The notes under the pieces: generated by a model
Told to the model about the DNA's origin: nothing
Seen by the model: the letters and a program-made list of their open reading frames with translations, nothing else
Databases searched by the model: none
Shown: in pieces, positions 1 to 9,003 of the stretch
Position numbering within the stretch: the stretch's first letter is position 1
How the letters are laid out: every line of letters begins with the position of its first letter
NCBI RefSeq assembly: GCF_001650725.1
Contig: NZ_LXVX01000002.1
Span: 265,324-329,323, forward strand
Direction of reading: 5' to 3'
From: Sphingobium sp. TCM1
GTDB taxonomy: Bacteria; Pseudomonadota; Alphaproteobacteria; Sphingomonadales; Sphingomonadaceae
Length of the DNA: 64,000 nt
Made by a program: the position numbers and the translations under genes

Positions 1-239
1 TAATAGACCTTGTCGGTCAGCTTGCGGCCCGTGAACTTCACCTTGCCGGCGTTGATGATGATGACATTGTCACCGCAATCGACGTGGGGGGTGAAGCTGG
101 TCTTGTGCTTGCCGCGCAGGATATTCGCTACGGTCGAAGCGAGACGACCCACGACGAGGCCTTCGGCGTCGATCAGGATCCACTTCTTTTCGACCGTTGC
201 CGGGGTTGCCGGCTTGGTGGTCTTCATCAGCGCCTTCAT
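1..239 (-). CDS. rplM: 50S ribosomal protein L13, N-terminal part
   Basis: Partial gene running off the left edge; about 79 codons from the start are present. The translation contains [23 protein letters not shown] and [10 protein letters not shown], which match the conserved L13 core. L13 is an early-assembling protein of the large ribosomal subunit. The ATG at 239 gives MKALMKTTK; a second in-frame ATG at 227 is possible. A GGAG-like ribosome binding site lies just before the upstream ATG. rpsI normally follows rplM and would lie outside the window. Confidence 0.95.
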   Translation of the reverse strand, partial: MKALMKTTKPATPATVEKKWILIDAEGLVVGRLASTVANILRGKHKTSFTPHVDCGDNVIIINAGKVKFTGRKLTDKVY

Positions 240-304
240 GGTGCCAATACTCCAGAAAGAAAAAATGAAACCGGACGCCGTTGCCGACGCCCGGAAGTGG
301 GGCG

Positions 305-333
305 CTAATGACGGCGGAAGCGCCAGAAGTCAA
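305..333 (-). promoter_or_regulatory. Predicted sigma-70 promoter of rplM
   Basis: On the minus strand TTGACT and CATTAG are separated by 17 bases, about 65 bases before the rplM start codon. The -10 resembles the CATAGG elements found before rpsF and rpsD in this window. Prediction from sequence only. Confidence 0.5.
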
Positions 334-374
334 GAGATGGGCGGCTTTCCTGACGGGTAAAATAATACCCGCGA

Positions 375-1499
375 CTAAATCACACTCAATCCCGCATCCG
401 CCAGACCGCGCCAGAGGTGCAGCGCCTGCACGCTCTCCTTAACGTCATGGACGCGCACCATCTGCGCTCCAAGCTGGGCCGCGCGGAAGGCGAGCGCCAC
501 CGATCCACCCAGCCGTTCATGCGCAGGCGCTTCGTTGGAGAGCGCACCGATGAGCCGTTTGCGACTACCCGCGAACAGCAAGGGCACGCCCAGCGCCTGG
601 AAGGTCGCGAGCCCGTTCACCAGCGCCAGATTGTCGGTCAGGCTCTTGCCGAAGCCGAGGCCTGGATCGACCATGATCTTTTCGCGCGGGATGCCTGCGT
701 CGAGGCAGGCGGCGATCCGCGCCTCCAGATAGTCGTAGACGTCGGCGACGACATCGCCATAGCCGGCAGGATTGTCGTGCGGGTCGTCACCGGCCGAGGG
801 AGCGTGCATCAGGATCACCGGGCAACCCGCCGCGACAGCCACTTCCATGGCGCGGGGATCATGCAGCAGCGCGCTCACATCGTTGATGACATGCGCGCCG
901 GCGGCCAGAGCCGCCTCCATCACCGCAGCCTTGCGCGTGTCGATCGACATGGCGACGCCGGAAGCAGCGAGCCGCTCCACCACCGGCACGATGCGGGCAA
1001 TCTCGTCCCCTTCCCAGAGGAGAGGCGCCTTGGGCCGGGTGGATTCGCCGCCGATGTCGATCAGCGCCGCACCGGCCGCCGCCATGGCGAAGCCGGCATC
1101 CGCGGCGCCTTGCGGATCGGCCATATGCTTGCCGCCGTCGGAAAAGCTGTCAGGCGTGATGTTGAGGATCGCCATCACCTGCGGCGCGTCGAAGCGGATC
1201 GTGCGATCGCCAAGGGCGAGCGGCGGGCGCTGGGCGGAGACATTGGCGGCGAGCGCCTGCGCGCGCTGGGCCAGCCTGTCTGGCAAGGCGATGATCGCAT
1301 CGGCAAAGTCGGCGACCGGAATCGTAACCCGCGCGATACGCTGCGCGCCACGGAGCGCAGTCAGTTCATAGGCCTGGAACCAGATCAGCCCATTGCCCAT
1401 CCGCGCCGCCGCGCTATCGTTCAGGCCGATCGGGGTCGGCACATACCAGGTCGGCTTGAGATAGAGGCGCGCATCGGCGGGGATGGTCGAGAGGGTCAT
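375..1499 (-). CDS. folP: Dihydropteroate synthase
   Basis: Condenses 6-hydroxymethyl-dihydropterin pyrophosphate with p-aminobenzoate in folate synthesis; cytoplasmic TIM barrel. The catalytic domain starts near residue 108 with MAILNITPDSFSDGG. GGESTRP (about 150-156), INDVSAL, DPGLGFGKS and SRKRLIG follow in family order. At 374 residues it is about 90-100 longer than typical FolP because of an N-terminal segment (KPTWYVPTPIG...) outside the barrel. That segment has no recognised function. Other folate genes (folE, a FolM-like reductase) are some 28 kb away, so there is no folate operon here. Confidence 0.95.
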   Translation of the reverse strand: MTLSTIPADARLYLKPTWYVPTPIGLNDSAAARMGNGLIWFQAYELTALRGAQRIARVTIPVADFADAIIALPDRLAQRAQALAANVSAQRPPLALGDRTIRFDAPQVMAILNITPDSFSDGGKHMADPQGAADAGFAMAAAGAALIDIGGESTRPKAPLLWEGDEIARIVPVVERLAASGVAMSIDTRKAAVMEAALAAGAHVINDVSALLHDPRAMEVAVAAGCPVILMHAPSAGDDPHDNPAGYGDVVADVYDYLEARIAACLDAGIPREKIMVDPGLGFGKSLTDNLALVNGLATFQALGVPLLFAGSRKRLIGALSNEAPAHERLGGSVALAFRAAQLGAQMVRVHDVKESVQALHLWRGLADAGLSVI

Positions 1500-1509
1500 T
1501 TTTCCGGTT

Positions 1510-1606
1510 CCGTTCGCCCTGAGCCTGTCGAACCGAAGGTCGGCGAAGCCAACGGCTTTTCTTTCAAAAAGAAAGTGCTGGGCTTCGACAGGCTCAGCCC
1601 GAACGG
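1510..1606. repeat. Sphingomonad-type inverted repeat
   Basis: Two arms, 1510-1532 and 1584-1606, are inverted copies of a CCGTTCG-CCTGAGCCTGTCGAA element. One central base differs, and the spacer is about 51 bases. A small CTTTC/GAAAG hairpin (1561-1575) lies inside. It fills the gap between ccrM (stop at 1623) and folP (start at 1499). Elements with this TTCGACAGGCTCAG core are, to my knowledge, dispersed in sphingomonad and xanthomonad genomes. It may act in mRNA processing or termination. Confidence 0.75.
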
Positions 1607-1622
1607 AGGTAGGCCTTCTTAA

Positions 1623-2940
<1,318 letters not shown>

Positions 2941-3016
2941 AGCCCTCTGGAGTGGCTGACTTTTTTTGGTTAACGATGCTGCAAGGCGTTCCAGCGCAGC
3001 AAGGCTTGCCCCACTC

Positions 3017-3032
3017 ATAACCATCTGGTTAT
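3017..3032 (+). promoter_or_regulatory. Palindromic operator of the ArsR-family gene
   Basis: ATAACCA-TC-TGGTTAT is a perfect 7+7 inverted repeat ending nine bases before the downstream ATG. A further GTAACC half site (3036-3041) abuts the start codon. Position and symmetry suit an autorepressing ArsR-family dimer. Confidence 0.65.
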
Positions 3033-3041
3033 GACGTAACC

Positions 3042-3377
3042 ATGACCGAAATATTGCAAGATGAGCGCGGATCCAGCATCGACGCGCAGTTCAAGGCCTT
3101 GTCGGACGGCACGCGCCGCGCCCTGCTGGAATATCTCGTGCGTGAAGGCGAACAAAGCGTCCATGCCCTGACGGCAGTGGCGGGCGTATCCCAACCCATG
3201 GTGTCCCGCCACCTGGGCAAGCTCAAGCGAGCGAAGCTCGTGACAGCCCGCCGGGCGGGCCGCGAAACCTATTATTCCGCACGGTCCAAGGGGCTGGCGC
3301 CGGTGGTGCAATGGATGGCGGTCTACGGCGCGCTCTGGTCGCAGCGCTTCACCGCTCTGGAGGGAATGGAGGCATAG
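3042..3377 (+). CDS. ArsR-family winged-helix transcriptional regulator
   Basis: 111 residues, essentially one winged helix-turn-helix domain. LFKALSDGTRRALLEYL-type helix (residues about 17-32) is followed by the recognition region VSQPMVSRHLGKLKRAKLV (about 49-67) and the wing GRETYYS. It lacks the paired cysteines of metal-sensing ArsR proteins and is closer to the SdpR/autorepressor branch. A perfect palindrome overlaps its promoter, so autoregulation is likely. It stands alone between ccrM (divergent) and fabG (convergent), so its other targets are unknown. A regulator often paired with an AHSA1-type gene is another option, but no such gene is adjacent. Confidence 0.85.
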   Translation: MTEILQDERGSSIDAQFKALSDGTRRALLEYLVREGEQSVHALTAVAGVSQPMVSRHLGKLKRAKLVTARRAGRETYYSARSKGLAPVVQWMAVYGALWSQRFTALEGMEA

Positions 3378-3391
3378 CCCCGCCTTCCAGG

Positions 3392-3435
3392 CGCTTCGAG
3401 CGAGTCCGTAAGTCCCTCCGGACCCGCTCGAAGCG
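3392..3435. repeat. Inverted repeat between arsR-like gene and fabG
   Basis: Arms 3392-3408 and 3419-3435 (CGCTTCGAGCG core) pair over 17 positions with one mismatch and a ten-base loop. It lies between two convergent genes, so it may serve as a bidirectional hairpin. There is no U-tract. The TTCGAGCG core recurs at 27762-27840. Confidence 0.7.
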
Positions 3436-3440
3436 AGGGA

Positions 3441-4181
3441 TCAGATCATCGCCATGCCGCCATTGACGTGAAGCGTCTGACCGGTGACGTAGCCGGCCTC
3501 GCGGCTCGCCAGATAGACGACCGCCGCGCCGATATCGTCACCGTCGCCCAGGTCGCCGGCCGGGATCTTCGCCAGGATCGCACCCTTCTGCGCATCATTG
3601 AGCGCATCGGTCATGGCCGAGCGGATGAAGCCGGGCGCGACGCAGTTGACGGTGATGCCGCGGCTCGCCAGTTCCTGGCCCAGCGATTTGGACATGCCGA
3701 TGATGCCCGCCTTCGACGCGCAATAATTGGCCTGGCCGGGATTGCCGGTCACGCCGACCACCGACGTGATGGAGATGATGCGGCCGAAACGCGCCTTCAT
3801 CATCGGCTTGGCGGCGGCGCGGACGAGGCGGAAGGCGGCTTCCAGATTGACCTGGATGACCTGGCTCCATTCCTCATCCTTCATGCGAAGGATCAGGTTG
3901 TCTCGCGTGATGCCGGCATTGTTGACGAGGATGTCGATCTTGCCGCCCAGCGCTTCCACCGCCTGCGGCACCAGCGCATCGACCGAGGCCGGGTCGGACA
4001 GGTTGCAGACGATCGTCTTGTGGTCGCCGCCCAGATCGGCCGCGAAAGCCTTGAGCTTGTCCTCATTGCTGCCCGACAGGGCGAGCCTCGCGCCGCGCGC
4101 TGCAAGTGCCTTGGCGATCGACGAACCGATGCCACCCGAGGCGCCGGTCACCAGCGCGGTCATTCCTGTGAGGTCGAACAT
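3441..4181 (-). CDS. fabG: 3-oxoacyl-[acyl-carrier-protein] reductase
   Basis: NADPH-dependent reductase of type II fatty-acid synthesis. 246 residues, normal length. The Rossmann motif TGASGGIG is at residues 12-19 and NNAG follows. The catalytic Ser-Tyr-Lys set is visible in SITSVVG and YCASK. The C-terminal VTGQTLHVNGGMAMI is typical of FabG rather than other short-chain reductases. AAGGA lies eight bases before the ATG. It follows fabD by 18 bases in the same operon. acpP and fabF are not in the window downstream, as they often are. Confidence 0.95.
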   Translation of the reverse strand: MFDLTGMTALVTGASGGIGSSIAKALAARGARLALSGSNEDKLKAFAADLGGDHKTIVCNLSDPASVDALVPQAVEALGGKIDILVNNAGITRDNLILRMKDEEWSQVIQVNLEAAFRLVRAAAKPMMKARFGRIISITSVVGVTGNPGQANYCASKAGIIGMSKSLGQELASRGITVNCVAPGFIRSAMTDALNDAQKGAILAKIPAGDLGDGDDIGAAVVYLASREAGYVTGQTLHVNGGMAMI

Positions 4182-4199
4182 ATTATATTCCTTATCCAG

Positions 4200-5135
4200 T
4201 CAGAACGCCGCCAGCGCGGCCTCGATATCGTCCATCGTCACGATGCTGCGGACGGTGGCGTCGGGCGCGATGCGCTTGATCATCGGGCCAAGCACCTTGC
4301 CGCCGACTTCGACGAATTCGGTGACACCCGCATCCCACATCGCCGCGACCGATTCACGCCAACGCACGCGCCCCGTCACCTGCTCGACCAGACGCATCTT
4401 GATCTCTTCGGGATCGGCGATCGGCGCGGCGAGGACGTTGGCATAGACCGGCAACAGCGGCGCGCTGATGGCGGCCTTGGCCAGAGCCTCCTCCATCGCT
4501 TGGGCAGCGGGCTGCATCAGCGGACAGTGGAAGGGCGCGGACACCGGCAGCAGGACGCCGCGCTTGATGCCATGGTCCTTGACCAGCGCTACCGCGCGCT
4601 CGATCGCGCCGCGATGGCCGGAAATCACGACCTGCGAGGGATCGTTGTCATTCGCGACGGTGCAGACTTCGCCTTCGGCTGCGGCGTCGGCCAGTGCCTG
4701 CGCCTTTTCGATGTCGGCACCGAGCAGCGCCGCCATCGCACCCTCGCCCACCGGCACGGCGGCCTGCATCGCCTGGCCACGCAGTTTCAGAAGGCGTGCG
4801 GTGGTGCCGATGTCGAACGCATCGACAGCGCAGAGTGCGCTATATTCGCCCAGACTGTGCCCGGCGACATAATCGCCCTTGTCGGCCAGCGAGAAGCCGG
4901 CTTCCTTCTGCATTACCCGCAAGGTCGCGATGGCATTGGCCATGATCGCCGGCTGAGCGTTTTCAGTCAGGGTCAGGTCGCTTTCCGGCCCTTCCACCAT
5001 GAGGCGGAACAAATTTTGCGACAGGGCGTCATCGACCTCCTGAAACAGCTCCCTTGCCGCCGGGCTGGCGTCGGCCAGCACCCTGCCCATGCCCACCGAC
5101 TGGCTGCCCTGCCCCGGAAAAACAAATGCCCGCAT
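4200..5135 (-). CDS. fabD: Malonyl-CoA:ACP transacylase
   Basis: Transfers malonyl from CoA to acyl carrier protein for fatty-acid elongation. The protein starts MRAFVFPGQGSQSVGMG. The nucleophile serine sits in GHSLG (Ser94), and the catalytic histidine in VSAPFHCPLM. 311 residues is the usual size. The reading frame stays open upstream to 5330, but GGGAG five to six bases before the ATG at 5135, and family alignment, fix this start; the adjacent ATG at 5138 is too close to the Shine-Dalgarno. First gene of a fabD-fabG pair. Confidence 0.96.
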   Translation of the reverse strand: MRAFVFPGQGSQSVGMGRVLADASPAARELFQEVDDALSQNLFRLMVEGPESDLTLTENAQPAIMANAIATLRVMQKEAGFSLADKGDYVAGHSLGEYSALCAVDAFDIGTTARLLKLRGQAMQAAVPVGEGAMAALLGADIEKAQALADAAAEGEVCTVANDNDPSQVVISGHRGAIERAVALVKDHGIKRGVLLPVSAPFHCPLMQPAAQAMEEALAKAAISAPLLPVYANVLAAPIADPEEIKMRLVEQVTGRVRWRESVAAMWDAGVTEFVEVGGKVLGPMIKRIAPDATVRSIVTMDDIEAALAAF

Positions 5136-5194
5136 CATCAACTCCCAGCCCAAGCGCCCGGCCAAAAAGCGCTGAAATCCAAAACCGTTACACT

Positions 5195-5218
5195 TTGAGA
5201 CATAAATGTCATTGAGAC
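5195..5218. promoter_or_regulatory. Paired TTGAGAC repeats and palindrome between fabD and the efflux operon
   Basis: TTGAGAC occurs at 5195-5201 and again at 5212-5218, 17 bases apart. Between and overlapping them is the palindrome GACAT-AA-ATGTC (5199-5210). The site sits in the divergent promoter region, 60 bases before fabD and about 100 before the NodT gene. The binding protein is not identified. Confidence 0.4.
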
Positions 5219-5316
5219 GTACATATCCCTGCGGCAGGCAGGGCATGGACGTCCGCCGTCCCGTATGGGGGCGGCGCGTGGCGGCCCCTTTAACGATGAC
5301 GGAGTGCAAGGAAAAG

Positions 5317-6768
5317 GTGCGATATCGCATAACCTGGATCAGCGGGACGGCCCTGATGCTGTCCGCCTGCGCCGCCGGACCCGATTATCGCGCTCCGCAG
5401 ACGGCCGCGCTGGGGGTGCCCGCCGCCTATAGCCAAGGCGATGGCGCGGCGTTGAACGACGCAGATCTCGCCCGATGGTGGACGCGCCTGAATGATCCTA
5501 CGCTCAGCAGCCTGATCGACCGCGCGATCACCGGCAATCTGGATATAGTGCAGGCGCAGGCGCGCCTCCGCCAAGCGCGCGAAAACCTGCGCCAGGCCAA
5601 TGCCAGCTTCCTGCCACAGGTCAGCGGATCAGCCAGCGGCGGCAAGAATTATCGCAGCCAGGCTGGCGGCACGCGTACCGACAGCAGTGGCAACGTCATC
5701 AGCCTGGGTTCCAGCAACTGGTCCAGCAGCTATTCGGTCGGCGCCAATGCCAGCTGGCAGATCGATCTGTTCGGCGAACTGTCTCGCACGGCGGAGGCGG
5801 CGCGCGCCGACCTCAGCGCGTCGGGCTACGACCTGGCCGCCGTGCGGATGACGATCATATCCGAACTCGTCACCAATTATGTGCAGGTGCGGCTCGCGCA
5901 GGAGCAGTTGAAGGTCGCGCGGGAGACGCAGGCGATCCAGCAGAATAATTACAGCATCGCCAACTGGCGGTTACAAGCCGGCCTCGTCTCCTCACTGGAC
6001 GAGCAGCAGGCCAGGGCGCAACTGGCCCAGACCAGCGCCAGCATCCCGCAACTGGAAGCGAGCCTGACGAGCAGCCTCAACCGCATCGCCGTGCTGACCG
6101 GCCAAGCGCCGGGCGAAGCGACCCGCGCGCTGCAAGCCCCTGCCCCGATCCCCATCGCGTCGACCGACATCGCGACCGGCATACCCGCCGACACGCTACG
6201 CCAGCGGCCGGACGTGCGCGGGGCCGAGCGCGCGCTGGCCGCCGCGACCGCGCAGATCGGCGTGGCGCAGGCGCAGCTGTACCCGTCGCTCGGCATCAGC
6301 GGCAACATCGGCACCACGTCCAACGCTTTCAGCGACCTGTTCAGCCTGATTACCGGCGGCGTCTTCGCCAACGTGGCGCAGACCATATTTGATGGCGGCC
6401 GCCTCGCTTCGCAGGTCCGCTCGCAAAAGGCGGCGACCGACGCCGCCTTCGCCGCCTACAAGCAAAGCGTCCTCACTGCGCTGGAGGATGTCGAGAATGC
6501 CATGGCTTCCCTGTCGAGCGCCCGCGCGCGCAAGACCGCCTTTGCCACCGCCCTCGAAGCTTCGAACAATGCCGCAATCCTGGCGCGCAGCCAGTATCAG
6601 GCCGGGCTGACCGACTTCCAGACGCTGTTGACCAGCGAATCCACCCTTTTGAACGCGCGCAACAGCCTTGCTTCCGCGCAATCCGATGAGATCCTCGCCA
6701 TCGCCCAGCTCTACAACGCGCTGGGCGGCGGCTGGCAGAGCATGGAAAACCGCCCCAATGAGCAATGA
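5317..6768 (+). CDS. NodT-family RND/MacAB outer membrane efflux lipoprotein
   Basis: TolC-like outer membrane channel of a tripartite exporter. A short lipoprotein signal ends in the lipobox LSAC, with cysteine at residue 18, followed by AAGPDYRAP, the hallmark of the NodT family. Two repeats of the OEP fold follow, with the typical PDVRGAERALAAATAQIGVAQAQLYPSLGI region shortened here to its key PDVR and YPSL parts. The GTG at 5317 is chosen because AAGGA precedes it and it yields a standard signal peptide. An ATG at 5296 in the same frame lacks a clear ribosome binding site. The stop overlaps the next gene by 11 bases. Confidence 0.93.
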   Translation: MRYRITWISGTALMLSACAAGPDYRAPQTAALGVPAAYSQGDGAALNDADLARWWTRLNDPTLSSLIDRAITGNLDIVQAQARLRQARENLRQANASFLPQVSGSASGGKNYRSQAGGTRTDSSGNVISLGSSNWSSSYSVGANASWQIDLFGELSRTAEAARADLSASGYDLAAVRMTIISELVTNYVQVRLAQEQLKVARETQAIQQNNYSIANWRLQAGLVSSLDEQQARAQLAQTSASIPQLEASLTSSLNRIAVLTGQAPGEATRALQAPAPIPIASTDIATGIPADTLRQRPDVRGAERALAAATAQIGVAQAQLYPSLGISGNIGTTSNAFSDLFSLITGGVFANVAQTIFDGGRLASQVRSQKAATDAAFAAYKQSVLTALEDVENAMASLSSARARKTAFATALEASNNAAILARSQYQAGLTDFQTLLTSESTLLNARNSLASAQSDEILAIAQLYNALGGGWQSMENRPNEQ

Positions 6769-8284
6769 CGTGACCAAGGATCAGGATCTGGACGAGTTTC
6801 TGGGCGCCAAGCCGCAGAAGCCGTGGCGCAAATGGGCAGTCCGGGGCGGCGTCGCCGCGCTGTTGTTGATCGTCATCCTGCTGCTCGCCTGGCGCTTTTC
6901 CGGCGACGACCAGCCCGATTATGCGACGCGCGAGGTGCGCAAGGGTGACCTGACCGTCACCGTTTCCGCCACCGGCAACCTCAAGCCGATCAACCAGGTC
7001 GATGTCGGTTCCGAACAGTCGGGCAAGATCACGCAGGTGTTCGTCGACGTGAACGACCGGGTCACGCGCGGCCAGCGGCTGGCCGAACTCGACACCCGCC
7101 GGCTGGTCGACACGGTGAACCAGAACCGGGCGCAGGTCGCGTCGAGCCAGGCGAGCGTCGCGCAGGCGCAGGCGCAGGTCGCTCTGGCGAAGGCGACGCT
7201 CGACCGGCAGGAAAATGTCTTCAGGCTGTCGGGCGGCCGCGTGCCGGCGAAAACCGAACTGGATTCGGCCCGCGCCGACTATCAGGGCGCGATCGCCAAT
7301 CTGCGATCGGCGCAGGCGCAGGTGAACGTGTCGCGCGCGCAACTGTCGACCGCACAGACCAACCTGTCGATCGCGCAGATCGTGTCGCCCGTAAACGGCG
7401 TGGTGCTATCCCGCGACATCGAGCCGGGCCAGACCGTCGCGGCGTCGCTCAACGCACCCGTACTCTTCACACTGGCAGAAGATCTCACCCAGATGGAAGT
7501 CGAGGTGTTGGTGGACGAAGCCGATGTCGGACAGGTAAAGGAAGGCCAGACCGCCAATTTCGCCGTCGATGCCTTCCCCGGCCGCACCTTCCCCGCGAAG
7601 GTCACACGGGTCAATGTCGGGTCGAATGCATCGAGCAGCAGTTCCTCCTCGTCCAGCACCACCACGACCAGCACCAGCGGCACCGTGGTCGCCTACACGG
7701 CCGTGCTGTCGGTCGACAACAAGGACGAAACGCTGCGCCCCGGCATGACCGCGACAGCCGACATCGTAACGCAGGAACTGAATGACGTGCTGCTCGTCCC
7801 GAACAGCGCGCTGCGCTTCAAGCCGAGTAGCCAAGCACAAGGCGGCGGCATCACCAGCGTGCTGCCCGGCCCCGGCCGGATGCGACGGGGCGGCGCCAAC
7901 CGCCAGGTCAGCTTCGGCGCGGGCAGCAGCCAGACTGTCTATGTCTTGGGCGAGGACGGCAAACCCAAGGCGGTACAGGTGATCGTGGGCGCCAGCGACG
8001 GATCGCGCACAGTCATCACCGGCGGCGACCTGAAAGCCGGTGCGCGCGTCATCACGGGCCAGCTTGCCAAAGGCCAGCAGGCGCCGGCAGAAGACCAGAA
8101 TAGCGACACGAAAAACCGTCAGGACGCGCGCGATCGGCAGCGCAACCCTTCGGCGGACGGCACGCCGGCGAGCGTCGGAAAGCTGGGCAATTCGGGCGAC
8201 GCCGCGACCGCACCGGCCGCGCCGCTACAAGGCCAGGCTGCTCCGTCACAGACGCGCGGCACCGGCCGTCCGAGCGGAACCTGA
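6758..8284 (+). CDS. MacA-like periplasmic adaptor (membrane fusion protein)
   Basis: Links an inner-membrane MacB-type ABC transporter to the outer membrane channel. One transmembrane helix (about residues 28-45) is preceded by a cytoplasmic tail. The lipoyl/hairpin region follows (VSATGNLKPINQVDVGSEQSG and IVSPVNGVVLSRDIEPGQTV). Odd features are a low-complexity Ser/Thr run inserted in the beta-barrel region (about residues 290-305). There is also a charged, proline-rich C-terminal tail of about 75 residues beyond the usual fold, giving 508 residues against roughly 370-400 for MacA. It overlaps the upstream gene and is followed six bases later by the ATPase. Confidence 0.93.
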   Translation: MSNDVTKDQDLDEFLGAKPQKPWRKWAVRGGVAALLLIVILLLAWRFSGDDQPDYATREVRKGDLTVTVSATGNLKPINQVDVGSEQSGKITQVFVDVNDRVTRGQRLAELDTRRLVDTVNQNRAQVASSQASVAQAQAQVALAKATLDRQENVFRLSGGRVPAKTELDSARADYQGAIANLRSAQAQVNVSRAQLSTAQTNLSIAQIVSPVNGVVLSRDIEPGQTVAASLNAPVLFTLAEDLTQMEVEVLVDEADVGQVKEGQTANFAVDAFPGRTFPAKVTRVNVGSNASSSSSSSSSTTTTSTSGTVVAYTAVLSVDNKDETLRPGMTATADIVTQELNDVLLVPNSALRFKPSSQAQGGGITSVLPGPGRMRRGGANRQVSFGAGSSQTVYVLGEDGKPKAVQVIVGASDGSRTVITGGDLKAGARVITGQLAKGQQAPAEDQNSDTKNRQDARDRQRNPSADGTPASVGKLGNSGDAATAPAAPLQGQAAPSQTRGTGRPSGT

Positions 8285-8289
8285 GCCTC

Positions 8290-9003
8290 ATGGCCTCCAT
8301 CCTTTCTGACGATCCGATCATCTCCCTGCGCGGCGTGACCAAAGTCTATGGCGAGGGCCCAACGGCCTTCCAGGCGCTGAAGGGCATCGACCTCGATATC
8401 GCGCAGGGCGATTTCGTCGCCGTGATGGGGCCCTCAGGCTCGGGCAAATCGACGACGATGAACATTCTCGGCTGCCTGGACGTGCCGTCTGGCGGAGAGT
8501 TTCTGTTCAAGGGCCGCCATGTCGAGACCCTGGACCGCGACCAGCGCGCGCTGCTGCGCCGCCGCTACCTCGGCTTCGTGTTCCAGGGCTTCAACCTGCT
8601 GTCGCGCACCACGGCGCTGGAGAATGTCGAGTTGCCCCTTCTCTATCGCGGCGAAGACAAGCAGACCCGTTACGACATGGGCATGGCGGCGCTCGACAAG
8701 GTGGGCTTGCGCGACTGGTGGGATCATACGCCCGCCGAGCTGTCAGGCGGCCAGCAGCAGCGCGTCGCCATAGCCCGCGCCATCGTGACCCAGCCCGACG
8801 TGTTGCTGGCGGACGAGCCAACCGGCAACCTCGATTCGGAGCGCTCGATCGAGATCATGGAATTGCTGACCGACCTCAACCGCAACAGCGGCATCACCGT
8901 CCTGATGGTGACGCACGAACCGGACATGGCGGCCTTTGCGCGCACCATCGTCCATTTCAAGGACGGCCATGTTGAACGGGTCGAGGAAAGGTCGAAGGCG
9001 TAA
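8290..9003 (+). CDS. MacB/LolD-type ABC transporter ATP-binding protein
   Basis: 237-residue nucleotide-binding domain that powers the exporter. Walker A is GPSGSGKST (about residues 44-52), the signature LSGGQQQRVAIARA and Walker B VLLADEPTGNLDSE are intact, and the H-loop is VTHEP. The MacB branch is indicated by the following FtsX-like permease and preceding adaptor. Here ATPase and permease are separate polypeptides, whereas E. coli MacB fuses them. The stop codon TAA overlaps the next ATG by one base (TAATG), suggesting coupled translation. Confidence 0.95.
   Translation: MASILSDDPIISLRGVTKVYGEGPTAFQALKGIDLDIAQGDFVAVMGPSGSGKSTTMNILGCLDVPSGGEFLFKGRHVETLDRDQRALLRRRYLGFVFQGFNLLSRTTALENVELPLLYRGEDKQTRYDMGMAALDKVGLRDWWDHTPAELSGGQQQRVAIARAIVTQPDVLLADEPTGNLDSERSIEIMELLTDLNRNSGITVLMVTHEPDMAAFARTIVHFKDGHVERVEERSKA

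Noticed and set aside
2969..2974. GTTAAC as a CtrA binding site before ccrM
   Set aside because: Only one half site; no second TTAA at the expected spacing.
3468..5198. 576-codon open frame antisense to fabG-fabD
   Set aside because: Shadow of high-GC third codon positions; the minus-strand genes have full motif support.
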